From: Stappia stellulata DSM 5886
GTDB taxonomy: Bacteria; Pseudomonadota; Alphaproteobacteria; Rhizobiales; Stappiaceae
DNA length: 64,000 nt
Direction: 5' to 3'
Assembly (NCBI RefSeq): GCF_000423705.1
Contig: NZ_AUIM01000004.1
Coordinates: 496,001-560,000 of the forward strand
Shown piece by piece: positions 26,246-35,585 of this stretch (its first letter is position 1; every line of letters begins with the position of its first letter). The position numbers and the translations under genes are program-made. The notes under the pieces were generated by a model. The model was not told the DNA's origin. It made no database searches and was given only the letters and a program-made list of their open reading frames with translations.

Positions 26246-28312
26246 TTACTCCGCGGCCTCTGCCGCACGCGCCCTGGCGAGAGCCGAACACTCGGCCATC
26301 GTCGCCGACGCACGCGCGATCGGATTGGTCATGTAGAAGTCGCTCACCGCGCTGTGGAACGCGGTTGTTTCCGGTTTTCCGTCGAGCTTTGCCAATGCCT
26401 CGACGCCCGACCCATCACCACCCGCGATGCTGTCGACTTCCGCCATATGCGGATACCCCTCGTAAAGCGCCGCCCGCAGTTCGCCAAGCGAATCATAGGG
26501 CAGTTGCGCGCCAAGCTGTGCGGACAATGCCCGCAGGATCGCCCAGTCCTCGCGAGCCTCGCCCGGGGGGAAGCCGGCACGTTCGCCGAGCTGGACGCGC
26601 CCTTCGGTGTTCACATAGGTGCCCGACTTTTCGGTGTAGGTCGCACCCGGCAGGATCACGTCGGCGCGATGCGCGCCACGGTCGCCATGCGTTCCCTGAT
26701 AAACCACGAAAGCCCCGTCCGGCACATCGACCTCGTCGACGCCGAGCAGGAACGCGACATCGAGCGCGCCCGGTTCAAGCATCCCGGCCGTTGCCAGACC
26801 GCCCTCGCCCGGCACGAAACCGACGTCGAGCGCGCCGACCTGGGCGGCTTCGGTATGAAGGATGTTGAAGCCGTTCCAGTCGTCGCGGATCACGCCGAGC
26901 GACTTCGCCGCCTTCGCAGCAAGCGCAAGGATCGTCGCGCCATCCGGACGGTTCAAGGCACCCTGTCCGACGATGATCATCGGTCGTTCCGCCTTGGCCG
27001 GCGCCTTCTTTACCAACTCGGCAAGCGTGTCTGCCCCGGCACCCAGATAGGTATAGGGATAGGTGAGATCCGCGGCCTCGCCAATCAGGCCGATCTGGAC
27101 GCCGCCCTGCGTGTAGCGCTTGCGGATACGGGCGTTCAGCACGGGGGCCTCGACGCGCGGATTTGTGCCGATCAGCATGATCGCATCGGCATCCTCGATC
27201 CCCGCGATCGTGGAATTGAAGAGATAGCTGTCGCGGCCGTGCGCCGGATCCAGCGGAGATCCCGGATAGCGGCTGTCGAGATTGGTGACACCCAGTGACG
27301 TCATCAGGCCCTTCAGTGCGAACATCTCCTCGACATTCGCGAACTGTCCGGCAAGCGCACCGATGCGCTCGGGCTTCGCCGCCTTCACCTTCTCCGCGAT
27401 CAGCGCAAAGGCTTCGCCCCACGACACCGGCTTCAACTTGCCGTCGATGCGTGCATAGGGCCGGTCCAGACGCTGTGTGCGCAACCCGTCCCAGATGTAG
27501 CGCGTCTTGTCGGAAATCCACTCTTCGTTGACCGCCTCGTTGAGACGCGGAAGTACGCGCATGACCTCGCGGCCGCGCGTGTCGACCCGGATGGCCGATC
27601 CCACGGCATCCATCACGTCGATGGTTTCCGTCTTCTTCAACTCCCAGGGCCGCGCCTGAAAGGCATAGGGCTTGTGCGTCAGTGCCCCGACGGGACACAG
27701 ATCGACCACGTTGCCCTGCATTTCCGACGACAGCGCGCTTTCCAGATACGAGGTGATTTCCGCGTCCTCGCCGCGCCCGATCAGCCCGAGATCCGATACG
27801 CCACACACCTCTGTGGTGAAACGAACGCAGCGCGTGCAGTGAATGCAGCGAGTCATGATCGTCTTGACGAGCGGACCGATGTATTTGTCCTCGACCGCGC
27901 GCTTGTTCTCCGAATAGCGCGACCCGTCCATGCCGTAGGCCATGGCCTGATCCTGCAGGTCACACTCGCCGCCCTGATCGCAGATCGGGCAGTCCAGCGG
28001 ATGGTTGATCAGCAGGAACTCCATCACGCCTTCGCGCGCCTTCTTCACCATCGGCGTCTTGGTAAAGACCTCCGGCGGCTCGCCATTGGGCCCCGGACGC
28101 AGGTCGCGCACGTTCATCGCGCAGGAGGCAGCCGGCTTCGGCGGTCCGCCCTTCACCTCGACGAGACACATGCGGCAGTTGCCGGCAATGGACAGGCGGT
28201 CGTGAAAGCAGAAGCGCGGCACCTCGGCGCCGGCGGCCTCGCAAGCCTGCAGCAGCGTGTAGTCCTGCGGAACCTCGACTTCCCTGCCGTCGACAAAGAT
28301 AACCTTGTTCAT
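26246..28312 (-). CDS. nuoG: NADH-quinone oxidoreductase subunit G
   Basis: 688 residues. The N-terminal [2Fe-2S] motif (about 29-61) includes [35 protein letters not shown] carries the N5-type site, and [17 protein letters not shown] the next [4Fe-4S] site. The extra N7 CxxCxxxC motif found in some bacteria is absent, as is usual in alphaproteobacteria. A molybdopterin-oxidoreductase-like domain makes up the rest. It forms part of the electron-input module with NuoE and NuoF. Confidence 0.97.
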   Translation of the reverse strand: MNKVIFVDGREVEVPQDYTLLQACEAAGAEVPRFCFHDRLSIAGNCRMCLVEVKGGPPKPAASCAMNVRDLRPGPNGEPPEVFTKTPMVKKAREGVMEFLLINHPLDCPICDQGGECDLQDQAMAYGMDGSRYSENKRAVEDKYIGPLVKTIMTRCIHCTRCVRFTTEVCGVSDLGLIGRGEDAEITSYLESALSSEMQGNVVDLCPVGALTHKPYAFQARPWELKKTETIDVMDAVGSAIRVDTRGREVMRVLPRLNEAVNEEWISDKTRYIWDGLRTQRLDRPYARIDGKLKPVSWGEAFALIAEKVKAAKPERIGALAGQFANVEEMFALKGLMTSLGVTNLDSRYPGSPLDPAHGRDSYLFNSTIAGIEDADAIMLIGTNPRVEAPVLNARIRKRYTQGGVQIGLIGEAADLTYPYTYLGAGADTLAELVKKAPAKAERPMIIVGQGALNRPDGATILALAAKAAKSLGVIRDDWNGFNILHTEAAQVGALDVGFVPGEGGLATAGMLEPGALDVAFLLGVDEVDVPDGAFVVYQGTHGDRGAHRADVILPGATYTEKSGTYVNTEGRVQLGERAGFPPGEAREDWAILRALSAQLGAQLPYDSLGELRAALYEGYPHMAEVDSIAGGDGSGVEALAKLDGKPETTAFHSAVSDFYMTNPIARASATMAECSALARARAAEAAE

Positions 28313-28395
28313 CGGGTGCAGCCCTCGCGGCTAACGACCGGCGCTGCAAAAGCGCCCGGACGTCGTGTCATGTCGATCGCGGCGTTGCGCATGTC

Positions 28396-29700
28396 TTACT
28401 CCGCCGCCGCCATTGCGGGCGACGGGGACCGCCGCTTCGCCGTGAATTCGTCGATCCGCGCCTCGATCACCGGGCGGAAATTCTTGATCAGCCCCTGGAT
28501 CGGCCAGGCTGCCGCATCGCCGAGCGCGCAGATCGTGTGCCCCTCAACCTGCTTGGTCACCTGGAAGAGCATGTCGATCTCTTCCCGGGAGGCGTTGCCT
28601 TCGACCATGCGTTCCATCACGCGCCACATCCAGCCGGTGCCTTCGCGGCACGGCGTGCACTGGCCGCAGCTCTCGTGCTTGTAGAAATAGGAGAGCCGGG
28701 CAATCGCCTTGATGATATCGGTCGACCGATCCATCACGATGACGGCCGCCGTTCCAAGCCCCGAGCCAAGGCCCTTGAGGCTGTCGAAATCCATGCCGCA
28801 GTCGATGATGTTCTCAGCCGACACGCAGGGTACCGAGGACCCGCCGGGAATGACCGCCAGAAGGTTGTCCCAGCCGCCGCGAATGCCGCCGCAATGCTTG
28901 TCGATAAGCTCGCGGAAGGAAATGCCCATTTCCTCTTCCACGGTGCACGGCTTGTTGACGTGACCGGAAACGCAAAAGAGCTTCGTGCCGGTGTTGCCCG
29001 GCTTGCCGAGGCTGGCAAACCAAGTGCCGCCACGCCGCAGGATCGTCGGCGCCACCGCAATGGATTCCACGTTGTTCACCGTCGTCGGACAGCCGTAAAG
29101 ACCGACGTTGGCCGGGAATGGCGGCTTCAGCCGCGGCTGGCCCTTCTTGCCTTCCAGGCTTTCCAGCAATGCGGTTTCCTCACCGCAGATATAGGCGCCG
29201 GCGCCGTGGTGCACATAGATTTCGAAATCGTAGCCGTTCTTGTTGTTTTTGCCGATCAGCCCGGCCTCATAGGCCTGGTCGATCGCCGCCTGCAGGCGCT
29301 CGCGCTCCCGGATGAACTCGCCGCGCACGTAGATGTAAGCGGCAATCGCCCCCATCGCGTAGCCGGCCACGAGGCAGCCCTCGACCAGCGTGTGCGGGTC
29401 GTGGCGCAGGATCTCGCGATCCTTGCAAGTGCCCGGTTCAGACTCATCCGCGTTCACAACCAGATAGGCCGGACGTCCATCCGATTCCTTCGGCATGAAC
29501 GACCACTTCAGCCCGGTCGGGAAGCCGGCTCCGCCGCGCCCGCGCAGCCCCGAGGTCTTGACCTCCTCGATGATCCAGTCGCGACCTTTGTCCAGGAGCG
29601 CCTTGGTGCCGTCCCAATGGCCGCGCTGGCGCGCGCCATCGAGCCCCCAGTCGTGCAGACCGTAGATATTGGTGAAGATCCGGTCCTGATCAGACAGCAT
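28396..29700 (-). CDS. nuoF: NADH-quinone oxidoreductase subunit F
   Basis: 434 residues. The NADH/FMN site shows [20 protein letters not shown] (about 52-71), and [15 protein letters not shown] follows. The [4Fe-4S] N3 site is [15 protein letters not shown] (about 349-363), with the last cysteine further on at HTICALGD. It oxidises NADH and passes electrons to the NuoE/NuoG clusters. The 83-nt gap before nuoG holds nothing I recognise. Confidence 0.97.
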   Translation of the reverse strand: MLSDQDRIFTNIYGLHDWGLDGARQRGHWDGTKALLDKGRDWIIEEVKTSGLRGRGGAGFPTGLKWSFMPKESDGRPAYLVVNADESEPGTCKDREILRHDPHTLVEGCLVAGYAMGAIAAYIYVRGEFIRERERLQAAIDQAYEAGLIGKNNKNGYDFEIYVHHGAGAYICGEETALLESLEGKKGQPRLKPPFPANVGLYGCPTTVNNVESIAVAPTILRRGGTWFASLGKPGNTGTKLFCVSGHVNKPCTVEEEMGISFRELIDKHCGGIRGGWDNLLAVIPGGSSVPCVSAENIIDCGMDFDSLKGLGSGLGTAAVIVMDRSTDIIKAIARLSYFYKHESCGQCTPCREGTGWMWRVMERMVEGNASREEIDMLFQVTKQVEGHTICALGDAAAWPIQGLIKNFRPVIEARIDEFTAKRRSPSPAMAAAE

Positions 29701-29715
29701 CCCGCTCTCCTGTCC

Positions 29716-30876
29716 TTAGCTCTGGCTGGAGGGCGCATCGCCCTTTTTGGCACGCGAGGAGAATTCGGTTTCCCCGCCGTTCGCCAGCTGTTTTGCCTGC
29801 GCGATCCAGTCTTCGCGATCGATCCGGCCCTTGAACTTGAGCCGCGTGTCGACCCAGGCCTTGTTGGCCTCGTTCCAACCGGCGATCTGGTCGAAATGAT
29901 AGACGCCCAGGTCGTTGAGGATTCCCTCGAGCTTCGGCCCCACGCCCTTGATCTTCTTCAGATCGTCGGCCTTGCCGCTGCGCGCGCCCTTCAACAGTTC
30001 AGGTTCGCTCTCCGGCACGCCCTCGCCTGTCAGATCCAGGCTGGACTGCACCGATCCCGGCGCCCCGGCAGCCGCCGTCTCGACCGCTTCCGGCTTGACG
30101 TCCTTGGCCTTGGGAGCGGGCTTGGGTGCGGCTTCCTTCGTGCTCTTTGGCGCCCTCGGCAAACCGTCGAAATCATGGCCGCCGGAATTGATCGCCTGCC
30201 CGGCAAAGGCATGCGAGGCCGCTTCGGCGCCCGAAACGACATGCGCGACCGGATCGGCACCGACGGTTGTATCGTCAAGGTCGGACAGCGTCGTCGCGCC
30301 ATCCGCGGGCATGGCGAACCGGCGGTCCGTCTGCGGCCCCGGTGTCACTTCGCGGCCGGCGGCGATATCCTCGATCAGTGCCTCGAGGCTTTCCGGGGTC
30401 AGATCCTCATAGGTATCCTTGAAGATCTGCACCATCGGCGCGTTCACGCAGGCGCCTAGGCACTCGACCTCTTCCCACGAGAAATCGCCGTCTTCCGACA
30501 GCTCGTGCGCATGTGCCGCAATCCGGCTCTTGCAGACACGCACGAGGTCTTCCGCGCCGCGCAACTGACAAGGCGTCGTGCCACAGACCTGGATATGAGC
30601 CTTCTTGCCGACTGGAGCGAGCTGGAACATCGTGTAGAAAGTCGCGACTTCCAGAACGCGGATATGCGGCATCGACAGCATGTCCGCCACGCAGCGGATC
30701 GCGGGTTCCGGGAGCCAGCCGTCATGCTGCTCCTGTGCGCGCCACAACAGCGGGATCACGGCGGACGCCTGCCGTCCCTCCGGATAGCGCGAGATGACCT
30801 TCTGGGCCCAGTCGAGATTGGCCTTGGTAAAGGCGAAACTCTCGGGCTGCTCAGGGTGAAGGCGACGAACGGACAT
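29716..30876 (-). CDS. nuoE: NADH-quinone oxidoreductase subunit E with C-terminal helix-hairpin-helix extension
   Basis: 386 residues, about twice the core NuoE length. The thioredoxin-like [2Fe-2S] domain fills residues 1-175, with ligands Cys98, Cys103, Cys139 and Cys143 ([20 protein letters not shown]). Residues 180-300 form an Ala/Pro/Lys-rich linker. Residues 303-365 form a compact module with [20 protein letters not shown], a helix-hairpin-helix-like motif, ending in [13 protein letters not shown]. Extended NuoE proteins are known in Rhizobiales, but the function of the tail is not established. Its ATG overlaps the nuoD stop (TAATG). Confidence 0.96.
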   Translation of the reverse strand: MSVRRLHPEQPESFAFTKANLDWAQKVISRYPEGRQASAVIPLLWRAQEQHDGWLPEPAIRCVADMLSMPHIRVLEVATFYTMFQLAPVGKKAHIQVCGTTPCQLRGAEDLVRVCKSRIAAHAHELSEDGDFSWEEVECLGACVNAPMVQIFKDTYEDLTPESLEALIEDIAAGREVTPGPQTDRRFAMPADGATTLSDLDDTTVGADPVAHVVSGAEAASHAFAGQAINSGGHDFDGLPRAPKSTKEAAPKPAPKAKDVKPEAVETAAAGAPGSVQSSLDLTGEGVPESEPELLKGARSGKADDLKKIKGVGPKLEGILNDLGVYHFDQIAGWNEANKAWVDTRLKFKGRIDREDWIAQAKQLANGGETEFSSRAKKGDAPSSQS

Positions 30877-32060
30877 TACCGGTCCACCTCTCCGAACACG
30901 ATATCAAGGGAACCGAGAACCGCCGACACGTCGGCCAGCATGTGTCCCCGACACAGGAAATCCATCGCCTGCAAATGCGCGAACCCGGGCGCCTTGATCT
31001 TGCAGCGATAGGGCTTGTTGCTTCCGTCGGCAACGAGGTAGACGCCGAATTCGCCCTTGGGCGCCTCCACGGCAGCGTAAACTTCGCCCTCGGGCACGTG
31101 ATAGCCTTCGGTATAGAGCTTGAAGTGATGGATCAGCGCTTCCATCGACTTCTTCATCTCGCCGCGCTTGGGGGGGACGATCTTGCCGTCGCTCGACGAC
31201 ACCGGCCCCTTTTCCACCGTCAGCTTTTCCAAGCACTGCTTCATCAACCGCACCGACTGGCGCATCTCTTCCATGCGGATCAGGTAACGGTCGTAGCAAT
31301 CGCCGTTCTTGCCGATCGGAATGTCGAAATCGAGTTCGGAATAACATTCATAGGGCTGCGACTTGCGCAGATCCCATGCAGCCCCCGACCCGCGCACCAT
31401 CACGCCGGAAAAGCCCCGCGCCCAAGCATCTTCGAGCGACACGACGGCGATGTCGACATTGCGTTGCTTGAAGATGCGGTTGTCGGTCAGCAGCCCCTCG
31501 ATATCGTCGAGCGTCTTCAGGAAGGGGTCGCAGAAATCCCAGATGTCGTCGAGCAGATCGCCGGGAAGCTCCTGGTGAACGCCGCCCGGACGCACAAAGG
31601 CGGCATGCATGCGTGCGCCGCAGGCCCGCTCGTAAAACACCATAAGCTCTTCGCGCGGCTCGAAGCCCCAAAGCGGCGGCGTCAGCGCGCCGACGTCCAT
31701 CGCCTGCGTGGTGACATTGAGCAGATGCGACAGAATGCGGCCGATCTCGGAATAGAGCACGCGGATCAGCTGCCCGCGTTTCGGGACCTCAATATCCAAC
31801 ATGCGTTCGATGGCCAGGGCGAAGGCGTGCTCCTGGTTCATCGGCGCAACGTAATCGAGGCGATCAAAATACGGAACGGCCTGCAGATAGGTCTTGTGCT
31901 CGATCAGCTTTTCGGTGCCGCGATGCAGCAGACCGATATGCGGATCGACCCGCGTGACCACCTCGCCGTCCAGTTCGAGCACCAGACGCAACACCCCGTG
32001 CGCAGCGGGATGCTGCGGGCCGAAGTTGATGTTGAAATTCCGGACCTGAGCCTCAGCCAT
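30876..32060 (-). CDS. nuoD: NADH-quinone oxidoreductase subunit D
   Basis: 394 residues from the ATG at 32060. It opens [26 protein letters not shown], the classic 49-kDa subunit signature with the quinone-site His. [12 protein letters not shown] and [17 protein letters not shown] follow, and the C-terminus ends in FGEVDR. It forms the quinone-binding pocket with NuoB. Its start codon lies within the last codons of the GFA-family gene (8-nt overlap), so its translation is probably coupled to that gene. Confidence 0.97.
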   Translation of the reverse strand: MAEAQVRNFNINFGPQHPAAHGVLRLVLELDGEVVTRVDPHIGLLHRGTEKLIEHKTYLQAVPYFDRLDYVAPMNQEHAFALAIERMLDIEVPKRGQLIRVLYSEIGRILSHLLNVTTQAMDVGALTPPLWGFEPREELMVFYERACGARMHAAFVRPGGVHQELPGDLLDDIWDFCDPFLKTLDDIEGLLTDNRIFKQRNVDIAVVSLEDAWARGFSGVMVRGSGAAWDLRKSQPYECYSELDFDIPIGKNGDCYDRYLIRMEEMRQSVRLMKQCLEKLTVEKGPVSSSDGKIVPPKRGEMKKSMEALIHHFKLYTEGYHVPEGEVYAAVEAPKGEFGVYLVADGSNKPYRCKIKAPGFAHLQAMDFLCRGHMLADVSAVLGSLDIVFGEVDR

Positions 32061-32487
32061 GTTGAGGATCCTGCTTGGGCGCGAAGAGAGCAAACACCTC
32101 AGCACCTGTCATTTTCTGGGTCGAATCGGCAAACGAATAGTTGTCGGGTTTTTCGTCGATGAAGATCTCGGAGGTGAACGTGAAGACCGTCGGATCATCG
32201 AACGCTTGCGCGGACACGCTGCTGTGCGATCCATCGCGCATCCGCCACATCAGCGAAGACCCGCAGCGCTCGCAGAACACCCGTTCGCCGTACTCGGACG
32301 AACCGTAAACACCGGGAACGCTTCCCTCGGCCATTGCAACATCATTGCACGCGACGGCCATGAAAATGCCGCCGCTCCAGCGCCGGCACATCGAACAGTG
32401 GCACACGCCCATCTCGCGGGTCTCCGGCAACGCGGAAAAGCGAACGGCACCGCAAAGACAGCCTCCCTGAAGCCTCTCGTCAGCCAT
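32053..32487 (-). CDS. GFA/CENP-V family zinc-binding protein inserted between nuoC and nuoD
   Basis: 144 residues, a complete GFA domain. The zinc cysteines are all present: Cys10 and Cys12 ([10 protein letters not shown]), Cys29, Cys31 and Cys34 ([11 protein letters not shown]), Cys72 and Cys75 ([11 protein letters not shown]). The family is named after a glutathione-dependent formaldehyde-activating enzyme, but most members have no proven reaction. It sits 9 nt after nuoC and overlaps nuoD by 8 nt, so it is embedded in the complex I operon. Standard complex I has no such subunit. It could be a passenger, a glutathione-linked detoxifier, or an accessory factor. The evidence does not choose between these. 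Confidence 0.9.
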   Translation of the reverse strand: MADERLQGGCLCGAVRFSALPETREMGVCHCSMCRRWSGGIFMAVACNDVAMAEGSVPGVYGSSEYGERVFCERCGSSLMWRMRDGSHSSVSAQAFDDPTVFTFTSEIFIDEKPDNYSFADSTQKMTGAEVFALFAPKQDPQHG

Positions 32488-32496
32488 ATTTGCCCC

Positions 32497-33096
32497 TCAG
32501 CTCGCCTTCTCGTCGCCCGGCAGCACGTAATCCGTGCCCTCCCAGGGCGACATGAAATCGAAATCGCGGAATTCCTGATTGAGCCGCACCGGCTCATAAA
32601 CGACCCGCTTCTTCTCGTCGTCGTAGCGAACTTCGACATACCCGGTCAGCGGGAAATCCTTGCGCAGCGGATAGCCGTCAAACCCGTAGTCCGTGAGAAT
32701 CCGTCGCAGGTCGGGGTGCCCGGAAAACAGCACACCATACATGTCATAGACTTCGCGCTCGAACCATTCCGCCCCCGGGAAAACATCCACGATGGAGGGA
32801 ACCGGCGTTTCGTCATCGGCCCTGAGTTTCACGCGGATACGCATGTTCTGCTTGGGCGACAGGAAATGGTAGACCACCTCGAAGCGCTTGTCCCGGCTCG
32901 GGTAGTCGACGCCACAAATGTCTGTCAGGTTGACGAAGAGGCAGCTCGTGTCATCGCGCAGGAAGCGCACAGCCTGCACGATTTCCGAGGCGCGGACCTC
33001 CAGCGTCAACTCGCCAAAGGCGACAGATGCGCTGTCGACGGTATCGCCAAGCGCCGCCTGAATGTGTTCGCCGAGTTCAGCGAGCGTTTCGTCCAT
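32497..33096 (-). CDS. nuoC: NADH-quinone oxidoreductase subunit C
   Basis: 199 residues, the 30-kDa subunit. The central block [28 protein letters not shown] is followed by the signature [41 protein letters not shown]. It is separate from NuoD, unlike the NuoCD fusion of enterobacteria. It lies 45 nt after nuoB and 9 nt before the GFA-family gene. Confidence 0.97.
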   Translation of the reverse strand: MDETLAELGEHIQAALGDTVDSASVAFGELTLEVRASEIVQAVRFLRDDTSCLFVNLTDICGVDYPSRDKRFEVVYHFLSPKQNMRIRVKLRADDETPVPSIVDVFPGAEWFEREVYDMYGVLFSGHPDLRRILTDYGFDGYPLRKDFPLTGYVEVRYDDEKKRVVYEPVRLNQEFRDFDFMSPWEGTDYVLPGDEKAS

Positions 33097-33141
33097 GTCC
33101 CTGATCCGTCTAACGCAATGAGGCGTGGGGCCGACCGGCGG

Positions 33142-33720
33142 TCAGCGTTCGATCGTTCCGGTGCGCCTGATCTTCTTCTGGAGCATCATCACCCCGTACA
33201 GAAGCGCTTCCGCAGTCGGCGGGCAGCCCGGCACATAGATGTCGACCGGAACGACCCGGTCGCAGCCGCGCACCACCGAGTAGGAGTAATGATAATACCC
33301 CCCTCCATTGGCGCAGGAGCCCATGGAGATGACATAGCGCGGCTCGGGCATCTGATCGTAGACCTTGCGCAGCGCCGGCGCCATCTTGTTGGTCAGCGTG
33401 CCGGCCACGATCATCACGTCGGATTGGCGCGGAGACCCGCGCGGGGCAAAGCCGAACCGCTCCCCGTCGTAACGCGGCATCGACATCTGCATCATCTCGA
33501 CCGCGCAGCAGGCGAGACCGAACGTCATCCACATCAAGGAGCCGGTTCGTGCCCACTGGATCAGATTGTCCGTGGCGGTGACGACGAACCCCTTGTCGGA
33601 CAGCTCGTCATTCATCTCGATGAAGAACGAATCGTCCGCGCCGACAGGCTTTCCCGTTCGCGGATCGAGAATGCCCTTCGGAGCCTGGGCAATGAGGGGC
33701 TCTTGCGAGGTCAGTCCCAT
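33142..33720 (-). CDS. nuoB: NADH-quinone oxidoreductase subunit B
   Basis: 192 residues from the ATG at 33720 ([12 protein letters not shown]). Ligands of the terminal [4Fe-4S] cluster N2 are visible: [11 protein letters not shown] with the tandem cysteines, [14 protein letters not shown], and [14 protein letters not shown]. It passes electrons to quinone at the NuoD interface. It overlaps the end of nuoA by 10 nt. Confidence 0.97.
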   Translation of the reverse strand: MGLTSQEPLIAQAPKGILDPRTGKPVGADDSFFIEMNDELSDKGFVVTATDNLIQWARTGSLMWMTFGLACCAVEMMQMSMPRYDGERFGFAPRGSPRQSDVMIVAGTLTNKMAPALRKVYDQMPEPRYVISMGSCANGGGYYHYSYSVVRGCDRVVPVDIYVPGCPPTAEALLYGVMMLQKKIRRTGTIER

Positions 33721-34076
33721 TCCAGCGCTCCCTTCTTCCATTCGTAGATGAACCCGATCGTCAGCACGCCGAGAAACGTCATCATCGACCAGAAGCCGTA
33801 CCAGCCGAGATCGCCGAACGAGACGGCCCAGGGGAACAGGAATGCAACCTCGAGATCGAAGATGATGAACAGCAGCGCGACCAGATAGAAGCGGATGTCG
33901 AATTTCATCCGGGCATCGTCGAAAGCGTTGAACCCGCACTCATAGGCCGACAGCTTCTCCGAATCGGGATTCTTGTAGGCCAGCAGAAACGGCGACACCA
34001 AAAGGGCAAGACCGATGACCAGCGAGACCCCGATGAAAACCAGGATCGGCACATAGTCTCTCAGCAGATCTTCCAT
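33711..34076 (-). CDS. nuoA: NADH-quinone oxidoreductase subunit A
   Basis: 121 residues with three membrane helices. The conserved loop [39 protein letters not shown] contains the NuoA Cys that switches exposure between active and deactive states in the mitochondrial homologue. The ATG at 34076 gives [12 protein letters not shown], the usual opening; an in-frame TTG at 34082 adds two residues. It is the first gene of the nuo operon. Confidence 0.96.
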   Translation of the reverse strand: MEDLLRDYVPILVFIGVSLVIGLALLVSPFLLAYKNPDSEKLSAYECGFNAFDDARMKFDIRFYLVALLFIIFDLEVAFLFPWAVSFGDLGWYGFWSMMTFLGVLTIGFIYEWKKGALEWD

Positions 34077-34082
34077 GTCCAA

Positions 34083-35131
34083 ACATGTCCTTGCGCCAGG
34101 CCCTTGGCGGCTGCGCGTGTCCCACGACAGCGCGGCGCGGCGGGGCCTTTCCAGCGTGACGGTGATACAGGTGACAACGACGCGATCACCAGCGCTTACC
34201 CGGCACGCTTAGCCCACGCTCCCCTGCAACGCAAGCCCGACGACAGTGTAATCGGAACGGCATTTTCGCGGTTGCGAGACGTCCCTGCGTCGCAGCGCCG
34301 AAAACCCGGGAAGGATTAACGCAAGAGGCGCTACGTGAGCTCCGGCCACGCGTCGAGCAGCGCGTCGCACGCCCTGATCCCCGACGGCTCGGGCTTCGCG
34401 CGCCTCGTCCTGGATCAGACGAACAAAGACGACACGGCCTTTGCGCCCTCCCCCAGCCGACAAACCATCCGCCCCCTCGACCTGTCGAATCTGCCATCCG
34501 CACGGCGCGGACATCCCCGCCGGGCTTGCCCTGGATTTTCCAGCCGCCGCCAGCTCGGACGCTCTCGAGGAAGGCCTCCGACTGCGCCATGGCCCCGGGC
34601 GTAAGCGGCAGGGCCCGGTTTGGAAGACCCGACAGAAAGCGGGCCGGCTCATGTGGCGAGACCCGCGAGGACGAGGAGATCCAGGTCCGCTGCAAAACGC
34701 AGTTTTTTCCCGTACCGCCCCGGTCGGCCTCGCCGGAACGACAACTCCACACCAGAGCATGCGAACCTTGCAACAGGCTCTCCTCGAAACCGATGGCGGA
34801 CAGCGCCACCTAAAACGAGGGCGCCGGTGTTGCCCGGGCGAGGCAATCGCCGCTCCCGACGCGCGGGGCCTCCTGTTTCAAGTCAACGACAGGGGGCAAA
34901 TACCGCCCGCATGTACATGTTGCAGGATCATCGGGAGAGCCTGCGCCACAGCGCCGCAAGGCAAACATTCGTCCGATCACGACCGCCGCCTCCAAACACG
35001 GACCGCGCTTGCAACATAAGGAAGGCCGGTGTTGTGAAAGCATGGCATTTGGCGGATGCCGTCGCTGCAGACAACAAGCTTGCGGCCCCCGTGAGGGGCG
35101 TTTCTGATCTCGGAAGAAAAAATGGGGCGAG
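34083..35131. other. About 1 kb without a recognisable gene, upstream of nuoA
   Basis: Between nuoA and the first tRNA-Asp. Open frames exist on both strands, but none has family features. One plus frame near 34335-34500 has third-position GC bias like a gene, then loses it, and the bias appears to continue in another frame. That would fit a decayed gene. No tRNA, repeat or mobile element is seen. It should contain the nuo promoter. Confidence 0.45.
34207..34234 (-). promoter_or_regulatory. Candidate nuo promoter
   Basis: On the minus strand TTGCGT (34229-34234) and CTAAGC (34207-34212) are separated by 16 nt, a poor to fair match to the alphaproteobacterial housekeeping consensus. It lies about 130 nt ahead of the nuoA ATG. 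It is suggested by position and should be treated as tentative. Confidence 0.28.
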
Positions 35132-35208
35132 TGGCGCGAGTGACGGGACTCGAACCCGCGACCTCCGGCGTGACAGGCCGGCACTCTAACCAACTGAGCT
35201 ACACCCGC
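35132..35208 (-). tRNA. tRNA-Asp (anticodon GTC), copy 1
   Basis: 77 nt including an encoded CCA. On the minus strand it has acceptor GCGGGTG/CACTCGC with one G-U pair, D-arm GCTC...GAGT, anticodon arm CCGGC-CTGTCAC-GCCGG with anticodon GTC, and T-arm GCGGG-TTCGAGT-CCCGT. The sequence is identical to the second copy 46 nt upstream, with which it is probably co-transcribed. Confidence 0.97.
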
Positions 35209-35215
35209 TCGCCCG

Positions 35216-35233
35216 CTTTGCCATCAGGCAAAG
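35216..35233. other. Hairpin in the spacer between the two tRNA-Asp genes
   Basis: A perfect 7-bp stem CTTTGCC / GGCAAAG with a 4-nt loop lies in the 46-nt spacer. It could be a processing signal in the dimeric tRNA precursor or a weak attenuator. No T-run follows. Confidence 0.4.
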
Positions 35234-35254
35234 GGCTCCCGTTACTGAGGCAAG

Positions 35255-35331
35255 TGGCGCGAGTGACGGGACTCGAACCCGCGACCTCCGGCGTGACAGG
35301 CCGGCACTCTAACCAACTGAGCTACACCCGC
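35255..35331 (-). tRNA. tRNA-Asp (anticodon GTC), copy 2
   Basis: 77 nt, identical to the copy at 35132-35208, including the encoded CCA and the GTC anticodon. It is promoter-proximal: a good -35/-10 pair lies about 40-65 nt before its 5-prime end. Identity over the whole gene and a few flanking bases points to a tandem duplication. Confidence 0.97.
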
Positions 35332-35369
35332 TTGCGCTCTGGCGACACGTGGCCGCCGGGAGTGGCGCT

Positions 35370-35398
35370 GATGTACGTCGACCCGCCCGACAAGTCAA
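35370..35398 (-). promoter_or_regulatory. Promoter of the tRNA-Asp pair
   Basis: On the minus strand TTGACT (35393-35398) is separated by 17 nt from TACATC (35370-35375), a strong sigma-70-type match. Predicted transcription starts near 35363, about 32 nt before the second tRNA copy. A 6-bp inverted repeat CTCACA/TGTGAG lies just upstream at 35405-35422 and might bind a regulator, but that is speculative. Confidence 0.65.
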
Positions 35399-35520
35399 GC
35401 GGCACTCACACAGCTTTGTGAGGATTGTCCAAGTGCCGCGCGCCATCGCATCAATACCCCTGTGGATAACGCAGATCGGCCCGCTTGCAGCTCCCCCTGC
35501 CCTGTCGGCGTCCCGGCAAC

Positions 35521-35555
35521 GAAAAACGCACGAGCGCGAAAGCACTCGTGCGTTT
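35521..35555 (-). terminator. Rho-independent terminator after the LysM/LytM gene
   Basis: An 11-bp stem AAACGCACGAG (35524-35534) / CTCGTGCGTTT (35545-35555), with two more G-C pairs and a GAAA tetraloop inside. On the minus strand it is followed by a T-rich TTTTTCGTT. It lies 31 nt past the stop of the LysM/LytM gene and ends the dgt-to-M23 unit. Confidence 0.82.
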
Positions 35556-35585
35556 GAAAGTCGAGATCGCAGCCTTCAGGCTCGA

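Noticed and set aside
25118-27298. 726-residue open frame opposite nuoH and nuoG
   Set aside because: It is antisense to two conserved complex I genes and has no domain; a shadow.
34186-34809. 207-residue minus-strand frame upstream of nuoA
   Set aside because: Composition is Arg/Ser/Gly-rich with no family resemblance. It may include remains of a gene but cannot be supported as a protein.
35122-35421. Plus-strand frame with a repeated VTGLEPATSG-type peptide
   Set aside because: It is the well-known spurious translation of the antisense strand of tRNA genes. The repeat is simply the two tRNA-Asp copies.
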